Positions 1 through 10,975 of a stretch of 64,000 bases of DNA are shown one piece after another (within the stretch, counting starts at the first letter, position 1; every line of letters begins with the position of its first letter). The notes beneath the pieces were generated by a model. That model did not search any database and had not been told where the DNA came from. It saw only the letters and a list, made by a program, of their open reading frames with translations. The position numbers and the translations under genes were made by a program. Origin of the DNA: Cacajao melanocephalus (taxonomy: Eukaryota > Chordata > Mammalia > Primates > Pitheciidae). Location of the stretch: assembly GCA_963573385.1 (NCBI GenBank), contig CAUYLG010048259.1, positions 1-64,000 on the forward strand, given 5' to 3'.

Positions 1-482
1 ACCAGTTAGAATGACAATCATTAAAAAATCTGGAGACAACAGATGCTGGAGAGGATGTGGAGAAATAGGAACACTTTTACACTGTTGGTGGGAGTGTAAA
101 CTAGTTCAACCATTTTGGAAGACAGTGTGGTGATTCCTCAAGGACCAAGAAATAGAAATTCCATTTGACCCAGCAATTCCATTATTGGGTATATACCCAA
201 AGGATTATAAATCGTTCTTTTATAAAGACACTGCACACCTATGTTCATTGCGGCACTGTTTACAATAGCAAAGACTTGGAACCAACCCAAATGTCCATTG
301 ACAATAAACTGGACAAGGAAAATGTGGCACATATACACCATGGAATACTATGCAGCCATAAAAATGATAAGTTCATGTCCTTTGTAGGGACATGGATGAA
401 TCTGGAAACCATCATTCTCAGCAAACTGATACGAGAACAGAAAATCAAACACCACATGTTCTCACTCATAGGTGGGTGTTGA
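1..482 (+). pseudogene. L1 ORF2 C-terminal remnant, broken
   Basis: This is the C-terminal cysteine-rich end of the L1 ORF2 protein (endonuclease and reverse transcriptase, used for target-primed insertion). The part from about 368 to 482 reads in the correct frame as a recognisable DKFMSFVGTWMNLETIILSK-like block followed by MFSLIGGC and a stop; the usual last residue is N. The preceding part is disrupted: a TGA replaces an expected arginine codon near 129-131, and the open frame from 165 starts in a frame that does not match ORF2. At least one frameshift therefore lies between about 200 and 365. It is a dead copy. Confidence 0.9.
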
Positions 483-705
483 ACAATGAGAATACAGGGA
501 CACAGGTAGGGGAGCATCACATACAGGGGTCTGTTGGTGGGCCAAGGGAGGGATAATATGGGGAGAAATGCCAGATGTAGGTGACAGGGGGATGGAGGCA
601 GCAAACCACATTGCCATGTGTTTACCTATGCAACAGTCCTGCATGATCTGCACATGTACCCCAGAACCTAAAGCACAGTTAAAAAAAAGAAAAAAAAAGT
701 AAAGT
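1..705 (+). mobile_element. L1P LINE 3' end, truncated by window edge
   Basis: This is the 3' end of a primate-age LINE-1. It enters the window inside the last part of ORF2, runs through a short 3' UTR with the usual purine/G-rich stretch (about 520-600), and ends in an A-rich tail at about 680-705. Typical signatures are the region coding for the C-terminal SLIGG peptide and the ending that reads gcacatgtaccccagaacc. The 5' side is outside the window, so neither full length nor target-site duplication can be judged. Confidence 0.95.
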
Positions 706-949
706 TTTTTTCAAAATTTTTTTCTTTTAAGTAAATTTACTAAAATCTGTGTTTTGATTATCCTGCTTGGCACAACTGACAAGATGGTGTAGTCTTTGCT
801 AGTCACAACCCTATATCTCAAAGTTTCTCACAAGTTGCTTTTGAAAGGCTTTTAGTTATAATGCAAAGTTTAATAAACTCTGTATAAATTGAGATTTTAA
901 AGTTATAAATATAAAATTCATTTCGTAGGAAGAAAACAGGAAGATAACC

Positions 950-1290
950 TAGAACCAACTTTCATCTCTTTCTCCTCCTGCCTGGGGAGCCTCGGGTGAC
1001 TGTCTCCTCTAACACTAAGCACATCTGGCTAACTCCAACTGAACTTGGCTCTGGTATTACCTTCTTCGGGAATCCTCCCAGCTGGTGCACCAGTTATTAG
1101 ATACTTCTCTGAGATCTTGTAGTCTACTGCATTTCATTTATCTTTTATGTTTTATATATTTATCTTCTGTGTACCTCTGAGCCACACTAAAGATAAAAAT
1201 CAGTTGATCCACTGGGTCCTTGGTACATAGCACAGACTCTGACACCAAATAGTTTATCATTAAGTGTCTGCTTCATGAATAAATAGTACT
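950..1290 (+). mobile_element. L2 LINE 3' end, degenerate (tentative)
   Basis: The order of pieces resembles an L2 3' end on the plus strand: a CT-rich block, a TTTATCTTTTATG-like AT-rich stretch, then a tail reading ggtccttggtacatagcacagactctgacac. Divergence is high and the assignment rests on order more than identity. It could be another old SINE or LINE tail. Confidence 0.45.
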
Positions 1291-2059
1291 GACCACTCTG
1301 TCTTCTGCCTAGAAATGTAAGTATAAATGAGAACAATGGGAATGATATAGTATTTCTGTGCTGTAAGGTACTATAAATATACAGGGCATTAGTATCGGTT
1401 GAGAGCCAACTATCTCAGGGTATGTCTATATCTGTGTCTGCAAGTAGTAAGAACTAAGTCATTCAGATGACATTAATTTGAAATGTATGATCAGTATGTA
1501 TAAACTGGAAAGCCATATCTGCACTAACTGTGAGGAAATGTTTATTCAGTAAATAAAATAAACAGTTAAAGAAAGATCTGCTTAAACCACCTTCAGAAAT
1601 GAACTGCTTTAGAGTATAAATTCTTCATTTATTGGTATGCATACCTCCTTGTTATTGACAAGTAATTCTTACCTCCTCATCAGTCTGCTTTTGCCAACAC
1701 CTCCACTTAAAAGCAATGTTCACAGTTGCTTGAAATTGTGAAAGCATTTCCATGCCTGCAAAAATAATACATAATCCCAACCTTCACTAATAAGCCTTCT
1801 TCCTCTTTTCTGGTTTCAGCTGGTGTGTCACAGGGCTCTTGAGGCATTCCATTCCCACCACTATTAGAAAACTTAGCACTGTGGCCTTAATTATTCATTA
1901 ATTGTGACCTGTACAACTGATGAACAAATGAAGCCCAAATGGTAACTTTTCTATTAGTGATGGCAATCAATCATGAGGAGGAAATAAATCAATCATGAGG
2001 AGGGAATAAAGGGCCCAATAGAAAAATATTTAAAAGCCCAAATTGATGCAATTAGTGAA
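1291..2059. other. Unassigned intronic DNA
   Basis: No recognisable repeat or coding signal was seen here except a short tandem duplication at 1965-2008. A pyrimidine tract plus AG occurs near 1805-1820, but no matching donor or convincing coding stretch follows. Confidence 0.5.
1965..2008. repeat. 22-bp tandem duplication (2 copies)
   Basis: Two adjacent 22-bp units (1965-1986 and 1987-2008) begin aatcaatcatgaggagg and differ at one base. This is a simple local duplication by slippage or a staggered break. Confidence 0.9.
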
Positions 2060-2640
2060 TGAACAAACTGAGAGATGTGGGTGAGAGAAGTGAGTATAGT
2101 GCCAAGGTTTTTGACTTGGGTGACAAAGTTGATTGTGGCATCTTGGTCAAAATCACAGGAGTATAGTGAGAAGGATGAGGGGATTCCTGGACTCAATGGA
2201 TTCGTCTCTGGGCTTTGACTTTGAGGTCCTGTTGGGTAGACAGAGAAGAGTATCCAGTAGCTTAATGGTAAAGACTAGTCAGGCTTAGAGATGTCTGCAT
2301 TGCAGATCAAGTCTGGAATACATTATGGTTTGGATAATAGTTTCAATGTTGGGAGTGCATGAGATCACTCATGCAGAATATACAGAAGAAAAGAATTAAG
2401 TGCAGGGTCTTAGAAATTATTGATGTTTAGTGATAGCTAAGGGCCAGTAACCTGCAAATGAGACTGAATAGGACATGTGGAACAATGTGAGAAATCAAGA
2501 ATGCAACCATACGAGGAAAGCCTTTCAAGAACTAGTAAGGGTGTAAGTATATGAGATGCCACAGTCAAACTTTCCTAGAGCCATTTTAGTGGAAAGATGA
2601 GAAGAATCTGAAGAGTAAAAGGAGCTAAATAAATGCAGAA
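2060..2640 (-). mobile_element. L2 LINE ORF2 relic, antisense
   Basis: Read on the plus strand this follows the known antisense of L2 ORF2: a segment around ccaaggtttttgacttggg, then a block like atgagatcactcatgcag, and later purine-rich sequence around 2580-2640. Divergence is high, as expected for a Mesozoic LINE. The chance minus-strand frame at 1993-2196 lies partly here but is not a gene. Confidence 0.6.
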
Positions 2641-2724
2641 GGAAGAGGACACAATAGGTTTTCAATTTCCTCTTGAAAACTGAAAATGTCATGTAGCTAT
2701 GTATTCTACTGACAATCTAGTTTA

Positions 2725-2850
2725 GTGGAACTATACTTGTTCCTTACATGAGACAATTAAGGTTCAAGTGACACTAAGTCACATAGCCCGGTAGTACCTA
2801 GATCTGCTTAGGTTTTCAAATATCCAATGATTCTTCCTTCTACTACCACC
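2725..2850 (-). mobile_element. MIR SINE fragment, antisense
   Basis: The order acaattaaggttcaagtgac, then gtcacatagcc, then ctagatctgcttagg matches the core of MIR read in reverse (gaggttaagtaac, then gtcacacagct). It is a short, old fragment. Confidence 0.55.
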
Positions 2851-5419
2851 ACCATAAATTTCCAGAATGTGGTAGAACATCTATAGTTTCCTTAATGTGA
2901 TTCAATATTATTTTATTTATATTAATCATTGCTACTTATGTTATTTTTAGATTATTTGAGTATGTTGAATTTAGTTCGTGATGTTTTCTGAAAGAATGAT
3001 ATTAGTTACTAATATACAAAAAGCATTATTTTATTAATGTTTTTGATAATATTTGTCATAACCTGGATTTAATTATATTCTAGTGCAAGCCAGCAAATGA
3101 GTTCATAAATTTTGGACATCTGTGACAATTTGCACTACTTTGCGTATTTTCTTCTTATTCCTGCAATCCTTCTAGTGCCAGAGCAATTCTAGATCACTAA
3201 CAAGAAGCTAAGACAAGTAAAGAATCATAAAAGTTTTGCCTTCTAAATGAAGCTTATACTTTCTGACTCTTGATTTATACCTGTAGACTAGTTTCTACAT
3301 TTAGTCTGTCCCACATTGCATAATTGTGTGGCCTATTTTATTTACATTTGCAGTTGAATTTTTGTAAATTGTTTAAAACAAATAATTTCATAAGCATTTA
3401 TGTTTACTTATGTTTAAAAGAAATACAAATGTTGGGGGTATTTATAATGAAATTTGATCTTTTAAAAGTAGAAATACACTATATTTCTTCCTGAAATTTT
3501 GAAATAAACCAATGACTCCTATAATTAATATTTTTTGAATGTTTTTATTGTGAATTAATTTTAGGTAAATGTAATTTTTAAAGCATTTTCTTGATTTTTT
3601 GTATTAAAATAAGTGGGTCTCAGAAGACTAAAGATATGCTATGGATAATCATCAGAGAAAATTGCTCAACCACAGCTCATAAATGAAAACCAAAAGAACC
3701 AGCTTAGGGCATTTATTTGGCCACATTTTAAAATCAAGGGACTTAATTGCTTCTGGGCAAAAGACTGACAAGCAGGCAGGGAAGTGTATGCTTCAAAAAT
3801 ATGTTAATCTCTATGTTTGACAATATAATCTTTCATATTTAGCTGTCATGTAGTACTATTTTCAACCATTTTTGAACAATTATTTATTTGAGAAAAGTTA
3901 GATTTTTACTGTGAGGATAATTTTTATCATATAATTTTGTTTTATTCTTGGTTTAACATTTTTTTCAATCACAGAGAACAATTTTAGAATTAAGCATATA
4001 CGTTCATTCATTTATTTCTTATTGAACTGTTCACGGGATTCGAATGTGAATTTTAGCAACCTAAGTAAGCAAAATATCTAAGTAATTTTATTTCAGAACC
4101 AAATTAAGAAGGTTGTAAGTTTTGCAGGTTACTACTATTAAATATGAAAAAGATGAGTTATTATCTATGTAATAGTGTGTATTATAATGTATACAAAGAA
4201 ATACATTTTCATATTTATATAAAAGAATAGACTTGATCTTTACCTATTCAGTACAAAAATTAGTAGTGTCTGTGTGGATCGGTTTTCTCTCTGTCATACC
4301 AAGGTTTTACATATTAGCAGAGATCCAAATGCAGAATTATGAAATATATTATTTTTATATAACTAGATCAATTAAATAGTTCTTTTTTAATTTTCTTAAA
4401 TGCTAGCTCCAAAATTGGGAGTGCATGTGGGTCTTATTTTTGTTAAGGATACATCTAAGCATTTGATAAAGGATATTTCCAGAAATGAGCTATGTAATCT
4501 TTAACACTAGTCTGTGAAATGGATTTGGTAATAAAGAAATATTTCATTACTTTTGATATTTGTATATCGTACACATATAGCTTGGTAACTGAGTACTATA
4601 AATATCTCAGTATTAACTGGATTTTTTATATCTGTCATTCCTGCCTTCCCAAAAATCTGTGGAGTAGTTTATAATTGCTATTGTTTGGGTTATTACAGTA
4701 AACAGAACTGATAAGGCTTATGCTATTTGCCTTGTGAGCTGCACTTCAGATCACTCTGTTGAATTAAAGTTGCATGCACATACCTTCACTTATCAGTTTT
4801 GTTTATCTGTCAGAAATTGAGAAACACAGTATGCTTTCAGTATGTGAAGCCTTATAACAAGCAGATTGAAATTATAACCATTATTTTAATATTCTAGTTC
4901 AAATAAATGAAAATATTTGTGCTATTGTCTACCTTCCTTCTATCTAAAATAAATTCCTATGGAAAAGCCCATTATTTTTTTTCCAGATGGGCTTTATCAT
5001 ATTTTGTCAACGCTTTAAATATGATTTCAATTAGATTACCTAAGGTGCAAATGCAAATCTACATGATACAGCATTTTTTTCTCTTATTTGTCAAATATGA
5101 ATAAATCTTATAGCCGCTTCTACAACTGAACCATTTATTTGACTGTGTTTGTAGATAGGAAATACAGACTTCTAAAATGCCTTCATTTTCTCCTAAGGTA
5201 TTATTCATAATATTTCTATTCTTAGGTTGCAGGCTTCTTACCTAAGAAACTTCCAAACTCTCTACCCATCATATCAGATAAACTCTAAAATTTTCAGTTA
5301 TCTGTGATGAATTAATCTATGCATACACATGCATCTTTCAGAAATACTATAACCTCTAACAATTGTCACATGTTGTCATCACCAGGTACCCACTCCCAAT
5401 TCCCACTCCAGTGTGCTGA
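2851..5419. other. AT-rich unassigned intronic DNA
   Basis: About 2.6 kb of AT-rich sequence with no repeat family I can name, no splice-site pair around an open frame, and no strong inverted repeats. Very old repeats too decayed to read by eye may be present. The frame at 4907-5104 has no supporting context. Confidence 0.5.
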
Positions 5420-5755
5420 GAGGTGATTTTTTTTTTTACATCTTCTTTTGTAGAGGAGTTTTTAGATTTACAGCAAAAGGAGGTGGAAGATAAAGACAGT
5501 TTTTGTATACCTCCTTTCCACACACACGCACAGCCTCCTCCATTATCAACAACCCACGCCAAGAGGTACATTTGTTTCCACTGATGAACACACATTGACA
5601 CAGCATCGTCACTCCAAGTTCATACTTTAGGGTTAACTCTTGGTGTTGTACATTTTTTAGATTTGGACAAATGTATAATGGCATGTATCCACCATTATAG
5701 TATCATACAAAATATTTTTACTACCCTAAAAGTCCAGTGTGCTCTACTAATTTAT
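5420..5755 (-). mobile_element. L1M 3' UTR fragment, antisense
   Basis: The sequence matches the antisense 3' UTR of older L1M subfamilies closely in order: a line about lifting fluid from the taaagtccatag-like stretch, then gtgttgtacattttttagat, gacaaatgtataatggcatg, tatccaccattatagtatca, and ccctaaaagtccagtgtgct. The usual run of cacaca and cctcc is at about 5518-5545. After about 5755 the match is lost. Confidence 0.85.
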
Positions 5756-7378
5756 CCTGGGAGGTAATTTTTACTTCACAAATTTGGAATTGTTCCACAC
5801 TTCTCATATTTGTCCTACATGTTGTATTGATAAAGATTGTTTATTGCAGTGATTCTGTTAATTTTCTCTTTGGATTTTGTATCTAACGGGTTTTTCATGT
5901 TGTACACAGAAAAATTCTGTGTTCTTTTCAACTACCACTTGAAACTGGTTCTTTATAAAATTCAGTTTTTATAAAGATATTTTTCAGCCAGAAAAGTATA
6001 AATGAGGTATTTTTGAAAATCTGTTTCATAGATTTGAATCCAGCAGTTGTATGTTTTCATTAGTCCAGTAATGAACAAACAATTATTCATAGACAAAGAA
6101 CTTTGAGTGCTGCTCGTGCACTGTCTACCCTGTCTATTTCTATCATCTTTGTATTCTGAAGGACTTTTGTGTTTTCAGTATTGACTGGTCTTTGTTTCCT
6201 GGCAAAACAATTTATAGTTCATTTTCAGATAACTATACATATGGTATTTGTATTTTAATTAAAAAGACTGTTGTTATGTCTGATTCTTGTAAGGAGAAAT
6301 TCATTATAAGGACACTTCTCATTTCCTTGAAACGTTCCCTTTCTTTTTTTCCAGGGTTCTTAAATTGCAAAAGCCAGTTAAATGATGTGCTTTGGGGAGT
6401 TAATTTTTGGTACCATATGTCTCCAAAAATGATTTAATTTTATCTAAAGTGTGTTTGCAATGATATTTATGTTCTTTAAGACACAGACACAACTTCAGAA
6501 ATTTTTTAAAGAAAAAACATACTTGTCATTATTTCAACACATTAGTATATGTGAATAAGCTTCAAAAATATGTTTATTAAGGTTAATATATTTTTAACAT
6601 CTGAGCTCTATGGCTACCTTTTGAAACTAGCAAATTCAAATTCTCATGAAAATATTTTACATATGGCAATCTTTAATTTCATATGAAATAAATTATGAAG
6701 TTACTAACTAGCAACTGTGTTAATTGTATGAGAGGGAAGAAGAAAAATACCAATAATTTTATGGGGCAGCTAAAAGTAGTAACTTTTTCCTTAATGATGT
6801 AAACTCAATATTTTGGATATTTTGTTTATTATGTGTAAGATCACATTTAGTGGTTATATAACAAAATTATTGTACAAAAAAGCCATTTTTGTATTTTGGC
6901 ATACGGTCAAGTATAATAGGATACTCTTTAAAAACAAATTATAATAAATTCTCCAAAAGTAAATCATTCTAATCCACAAAATCTGGAAGATGCCTTTCTT
7001 GCAGAGATGTCACCTTAACATAGGTTTTTTTTTTTTCCTTAATGAAACAACTTAACATGCAGTAAGTTACAGAGTTATATATAAACTATAAGTAAGCAAA
7101 CAAGTTTCTAATAAATTTCTGTGTAACTTGACCAGCTTGTAAATCCTGACATTTTCTATATTTGTTTTGCATGTTTAAACCAGTATAGACGCATGTAAAA
7201 TCCTCAGTTGGCCTCTTCTTATTATTATTCTCCTCCTTTCTCTGGGTTAACCTTTTGTGTTTACCATTCCAATTGTTTTAATACCATTTTTACATAGTAA
7301 TAAAATTAAAACAAAAAGTATTACTTGTAAGTTTTTTGTTGTTGTTGTTTCTCTAACATACATACCACCTGCAATTTT
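5756..7378. other. AT-rich unassigned intronic DNA
   Basis: No clear repeat or gene. A T-run at about 7025-7037 could be a decayed retroelement tail but has no recognisable body. The frame at 6192-6437 is unsupported. Confidence 0.5.
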
Positions 7379-7517
7379 AGTGTGTTTATTTTTTTAGAGA
7401 CAGATTTACTTAAGATGGTTTCAAACTCCTGAGTTCAAGCGAGCCTCTTTGCCTTGGCCTCTGAAAGTGCTGATGTTACAGACATGAGCCACCACACCTG
7501 GCCAGTGTGTTTATTTT
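7379..7517 (-). mobile_element. Alu-related monomer with target-site duplication
   Basis: A single Alu-like monomer of about 110 bp lies in antisense: a short T-rich tail, agagacag, ctcctgagttcaagcgagcc, and the end catgagccaccacacctggcc. It is bounded by perfect 14-bp direct repeats agtgtgtttatttt at 7379-7392 and 7504-7517. The half-length body with a clean duplication suggests a free monomer (FLAM/FRAM type) or a 5'-truncated Alu. Confidence 0.85.
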
Positions 7518-7673
7518 AAATGCCGCAATTTAGGGTATGAATATATCACAATGTATTTTTCATTACTTCAAAGATAATTAGATTATTTCCAAATTTTTAC
7601 TATAGCAAGCAATCCTATAAGTGAGCACTATTTAATATTTTTTCTTGAATTACATATGACATTTTTTTGAGAG

Positions 7674-7845
7674 CAGTATTTCTCAAACTTTAGCATACAT
7701 TAGAATCACCTATAGATCTTGATAAAACACCTATTGCTGGCCCCAGGGTTTCTGATTCAGGGAGTCTGAATAACTATATTCATAACATTCTGAGGTGATT
7801 GATACTGATCCTAATGGTCTGGGAACTACACATTGAGAATTGCTG
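7674..7845 (+). mobile_element. MER5A (hAT-Charlie) MITE
   Basis: The element starts cagtatttctcaaacttta, continues with cattagaatcacct, ccccagggtttctgattcag and ends tgagaattgctg. Both ends show the short hAT-type inverted termini (CAGTRNTTCTCAA). It is non-autonomous, with no coding capacity. The 8-bp target duplication is no longer readable. Confidence 0.85.
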
Positions 7846-7859
7846 GTATAGAGTATGTA

Positions 7860-9740
7860 CCTTTAAGTATAATTGCTGGATCAAAGGGAAAGTACAACTT
7901 CAATTGCAATACAAAATAATAAATTGTTCTCCAAAGTTTTTCTATAAAATTACACACTAATTTGAACAGCATGTTTAATTTTTTTCACGTTTACCAAAAT
8001 TTGATATAGACAGATTTTTTAGTATTTGACAATCTGATGAGTTTGAATTTTATTTTTTCATATCCTATTATTAAATTGAAGAATTTTTCAAATGTTTTCA
8101 AGCCAAATAGCTTTCCTTTTATGTGAATTGGCTATCTGTATAATTTGTCCATTTTTTTCTGTATGTTGTTTCTATTTTTATTATTGACTTATAGGGGCTT
8201 TTTATATGTTAAAGAAATTAATCCTTATCTCCTGTGTTATTAAAATCTTCCCTAAACCTGCAGCTTATATTGTTACTCTGTTATATTTAACTTAAAAAAT
8301 ATCAAATATACTTAGAGTTGTCAATTTTTCCATTAGAAATTATCATTTTAATTTTTATTTAAAAATTCTTCCTTTCCTCTAAGGCATAAAGTTATTGTGA
8401 CATGTTTTTAAAAAAAATTGTTAAATTCAATTTTCAATCTATTTTGCTTTTGTTTTCTTTATGTTGTGAGTTAAGGATCTAATTTTATTTTATTTTGCTT
8501 GGAGTATTAGCCATCCTTTCTGCACTAACCAAATACTCTCTTTGGATGACCCCGATATTATTCTTAATTCCTACACCTTTAAGATAAATTGTAAATATCA
8601 CATGTCAAATTTTTCAGACTTGTTCTCCTATTTCACAATTGTCTCATTACATATTCTCAGTCCTTTCTTCTTCTATGTGAGTTTTAGATCAACTTTCATG
8701 AAACCTGATGAGATTTTAGACTACTTTGTGGAAAACTGACTTGTCCCTGATTCTCTTTTCTCATATATAATTATATTACACCTCTAGATTTATTCAGTTC
8801 ATTTTTTTCAAAATGTTTTGTAGCTTTCTTTATAAAATATTGCCCATTTTTAAAAGATATAAACCTAAGTACCTTGCATTTTATTTTATGGTAATAGATA
8901 TAATTTTTTCTATTACAATTCAAAATTGGTCATACTGATTTATAAAAATAAGCCGGGCTCAGTGGCTCATGCCTGTAATCCCAGCACTTTAGGAGGCCAA
9001 GGTTGGCAGATCACCTGAGTTTAGAAGTTTAAGACCAGCCTGACCAACATGGCAAAACTCCATCTCTACTAAAAATACAAAAATTAGCCAGACATGGTGA
9101 GGGACACCTGTAATCCCAGCTACTCAGCAGGCTGAGACAGCAGAATTGCTGGAACCCAGGAGGCAAGGTTGCAGTGAACTGAGATCATGTCACTGCACTG
9201 CAGCCTGGGTGACAGAACAAGACTCTGTCTCAAAAAAAAAAAATGTTACTAATTTTTTGAGTTCAGATCTTATAGGCAGAAAGTTCCTAAACTCTCATTA
9301 CCTCCATTTGTCGTTTTTTAGAGCCTACTGGATTTTCCATTTAGACATTTTTTTCTAACTCTTATAGCTATCTTTTGTAGTTCTATTTTTTTTATTGTTT
9401 TGAGAAGAATTAGCAATAAAATTTTCAAAAGAGATGTTGATTTCTGATATCCTTACTTTATTTTGCCCAACATCCACAGGAAAATTTCTAATGTTTATTT
9501 AGTAAAATCTCTGATGGAAGTTTTTGGTTTATAACCTTTATCAGGTAAATTTTTATCAGTTCAAGTTGTCAATTTTAATAAACATTTATTGAGCAATCAC
9601 TATCTTCTGATATCTTAAAATGGGGTTTTTTCATAATCACTTTCCTAAAATAATTGTGTCATAGCTATTTGACATAATCAATCATTGTTCTCAGCATCTT
9701 AGTTGTTTTTCCTTAAATATTCTTTTGAATTGTCTTACTG
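7860..9740 (-). mobile_element. L1M/L1ME ORF2 relic, antisense, split by Alu
   Basis: Read on the plus strand this follows antisense ORF2 of old L1s: aattgctggatcaaagg, later ttgacttataggggcttttt, atgttaaagaaattaatcc, then pieces around 8460-8740 (gttaaggatctaatttta). After the Alu it resumes near 9300 with cctactggattttccattt and continues past tttataacctttatcaggta at about 9545. Frames are destroyed. The Alu at 8952-9243 is a later insertion. Confidence 0.75.
8952..9243 (+). mobile_element. Alu, full length, sense
   Basis: Dimeric Alu from gccgggctcagtggctcatg to gactctgtctc plus a 12-base A tail. Both monomers are present with the middle A-rich linker (ctaaaaatacaaaaatt). It is AluS-like by general appearance; the subfamily was not determined. 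It interrupts the antisense L1M. Confidence 0.97.
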
Positions 9741-10839
9741 TCTTTCTTGTGCGTATGTGTTTGTGCACATAAGTTATTTTATTGGATGCTGGTTCTTTGC
9801 TCTTTAAGATTGCCTTTAATTCTTCCTTTTCCTGGTTCTTCTTTTACCATAGGCCTATTAGCTATTGATTTTCTCCCATAAAATCTCTTTTTTGAGATAT
9901 TACTCTTTCTTAGTTGATCCTTTAAAAACTTCTCTGTTTAAGAGGCTTTAGTTAACACGTGTATATTGATAAATTTAAGGCTTTTGTGGCTACCTCAATC
10001 TAGAATACAGACAACTGAATTAAAAATAGACACTGCATACAGCTGCTTCTCCTTATTTAACTTGTGGCTATGAAAAACGTTACTATTCAGTTTGCTCTGT
10101 TTACACATGCTGAAGAGCTCCCACTTGTAAAATCTACCTTCTTGTTAAGGAATTTATTTACAGCTCATCTTTCTCATACTTGCTTTTTGTCATATTTGTG
10201 ACTATTCCAATAGTATTAATTTATTATTTTCTTTGACAAACAGATCTTTGTTTATAGGTGTAGTTCCAAGTATCCTAGAATCTCCTGGGGGATATAAGGT
10301 ATTCTGAGAGCTAAGCTGGCTCCAAATAACTACAACTTTGGAATAAGAAAAATACTCCAGAAAATTAAAGTGGTGTTTTGCTGTAGGTGACTTTTCACTG
10401 AGATATCTAATTCCATTCAGTAAGGCTAAAAGAGTTCATCCTACAGCTATTTTTTCAAAATCACTTATTTCTGGCTTATTGCTGTGAACTTTTCTTGTCT
10501 TGATAGTCTATTGTCCAATTTTTCACAAGGTAGGTTTCCATTTGTTGTTGTCTTAAAAATTCCAAATTACAACAAACTGGTAAAGTAAGGTCTGAGGTAG
10601 ATAATAATTTGAAAATCTATGCTATGTGATAGGTTTTATCATGCACTTCTTACCAGTATCTAATAAGCATACGTAGATGTTCATTTTGCATCACAGCCTA
10701 TTTTCCAGGAAACTCTGTGGCAAAAGTCTACGGAACCCTTGGGTGTTTCTAGCAGTCTTTATGACTATCCTGAATCTAGAAATGACTGCTAAAATATCAG
10801 AGGCAGAAAGAGAAAAGCCATTGAACTTTAACTGATACG
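9741..10839. other. Unassigned intronic DNA
   Basis: The first 200 bases may be further L1M antisense sequence. The rest shows no recognisable repeat, coding or regulatory structure. Confidence 0.45.
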
Positions 10840-10975
10840 GCATCATGGTTAATAACTTAAACTTCAAGTGAGACAGAAGTAAATAACCTAAAGCAAGTTA
10901 ACCTCTTTAAAATACAGATTCCTTGGCTGTAAACTGGGGTTAATAAAAGAAGCTATCTCAACCAGCCCACTGTGG
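10840..10975 (+). mobile_element. MIR SINE, sense
   Basis: The MIR core is visible in order: catggttaataacttaaact, gcaagttaacctctttaaaa, and ctgtaaactggggttaat, matching the consensus pieces for the tRNA-derived SINE. Its ends are decayed. Confidence 0.7.
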
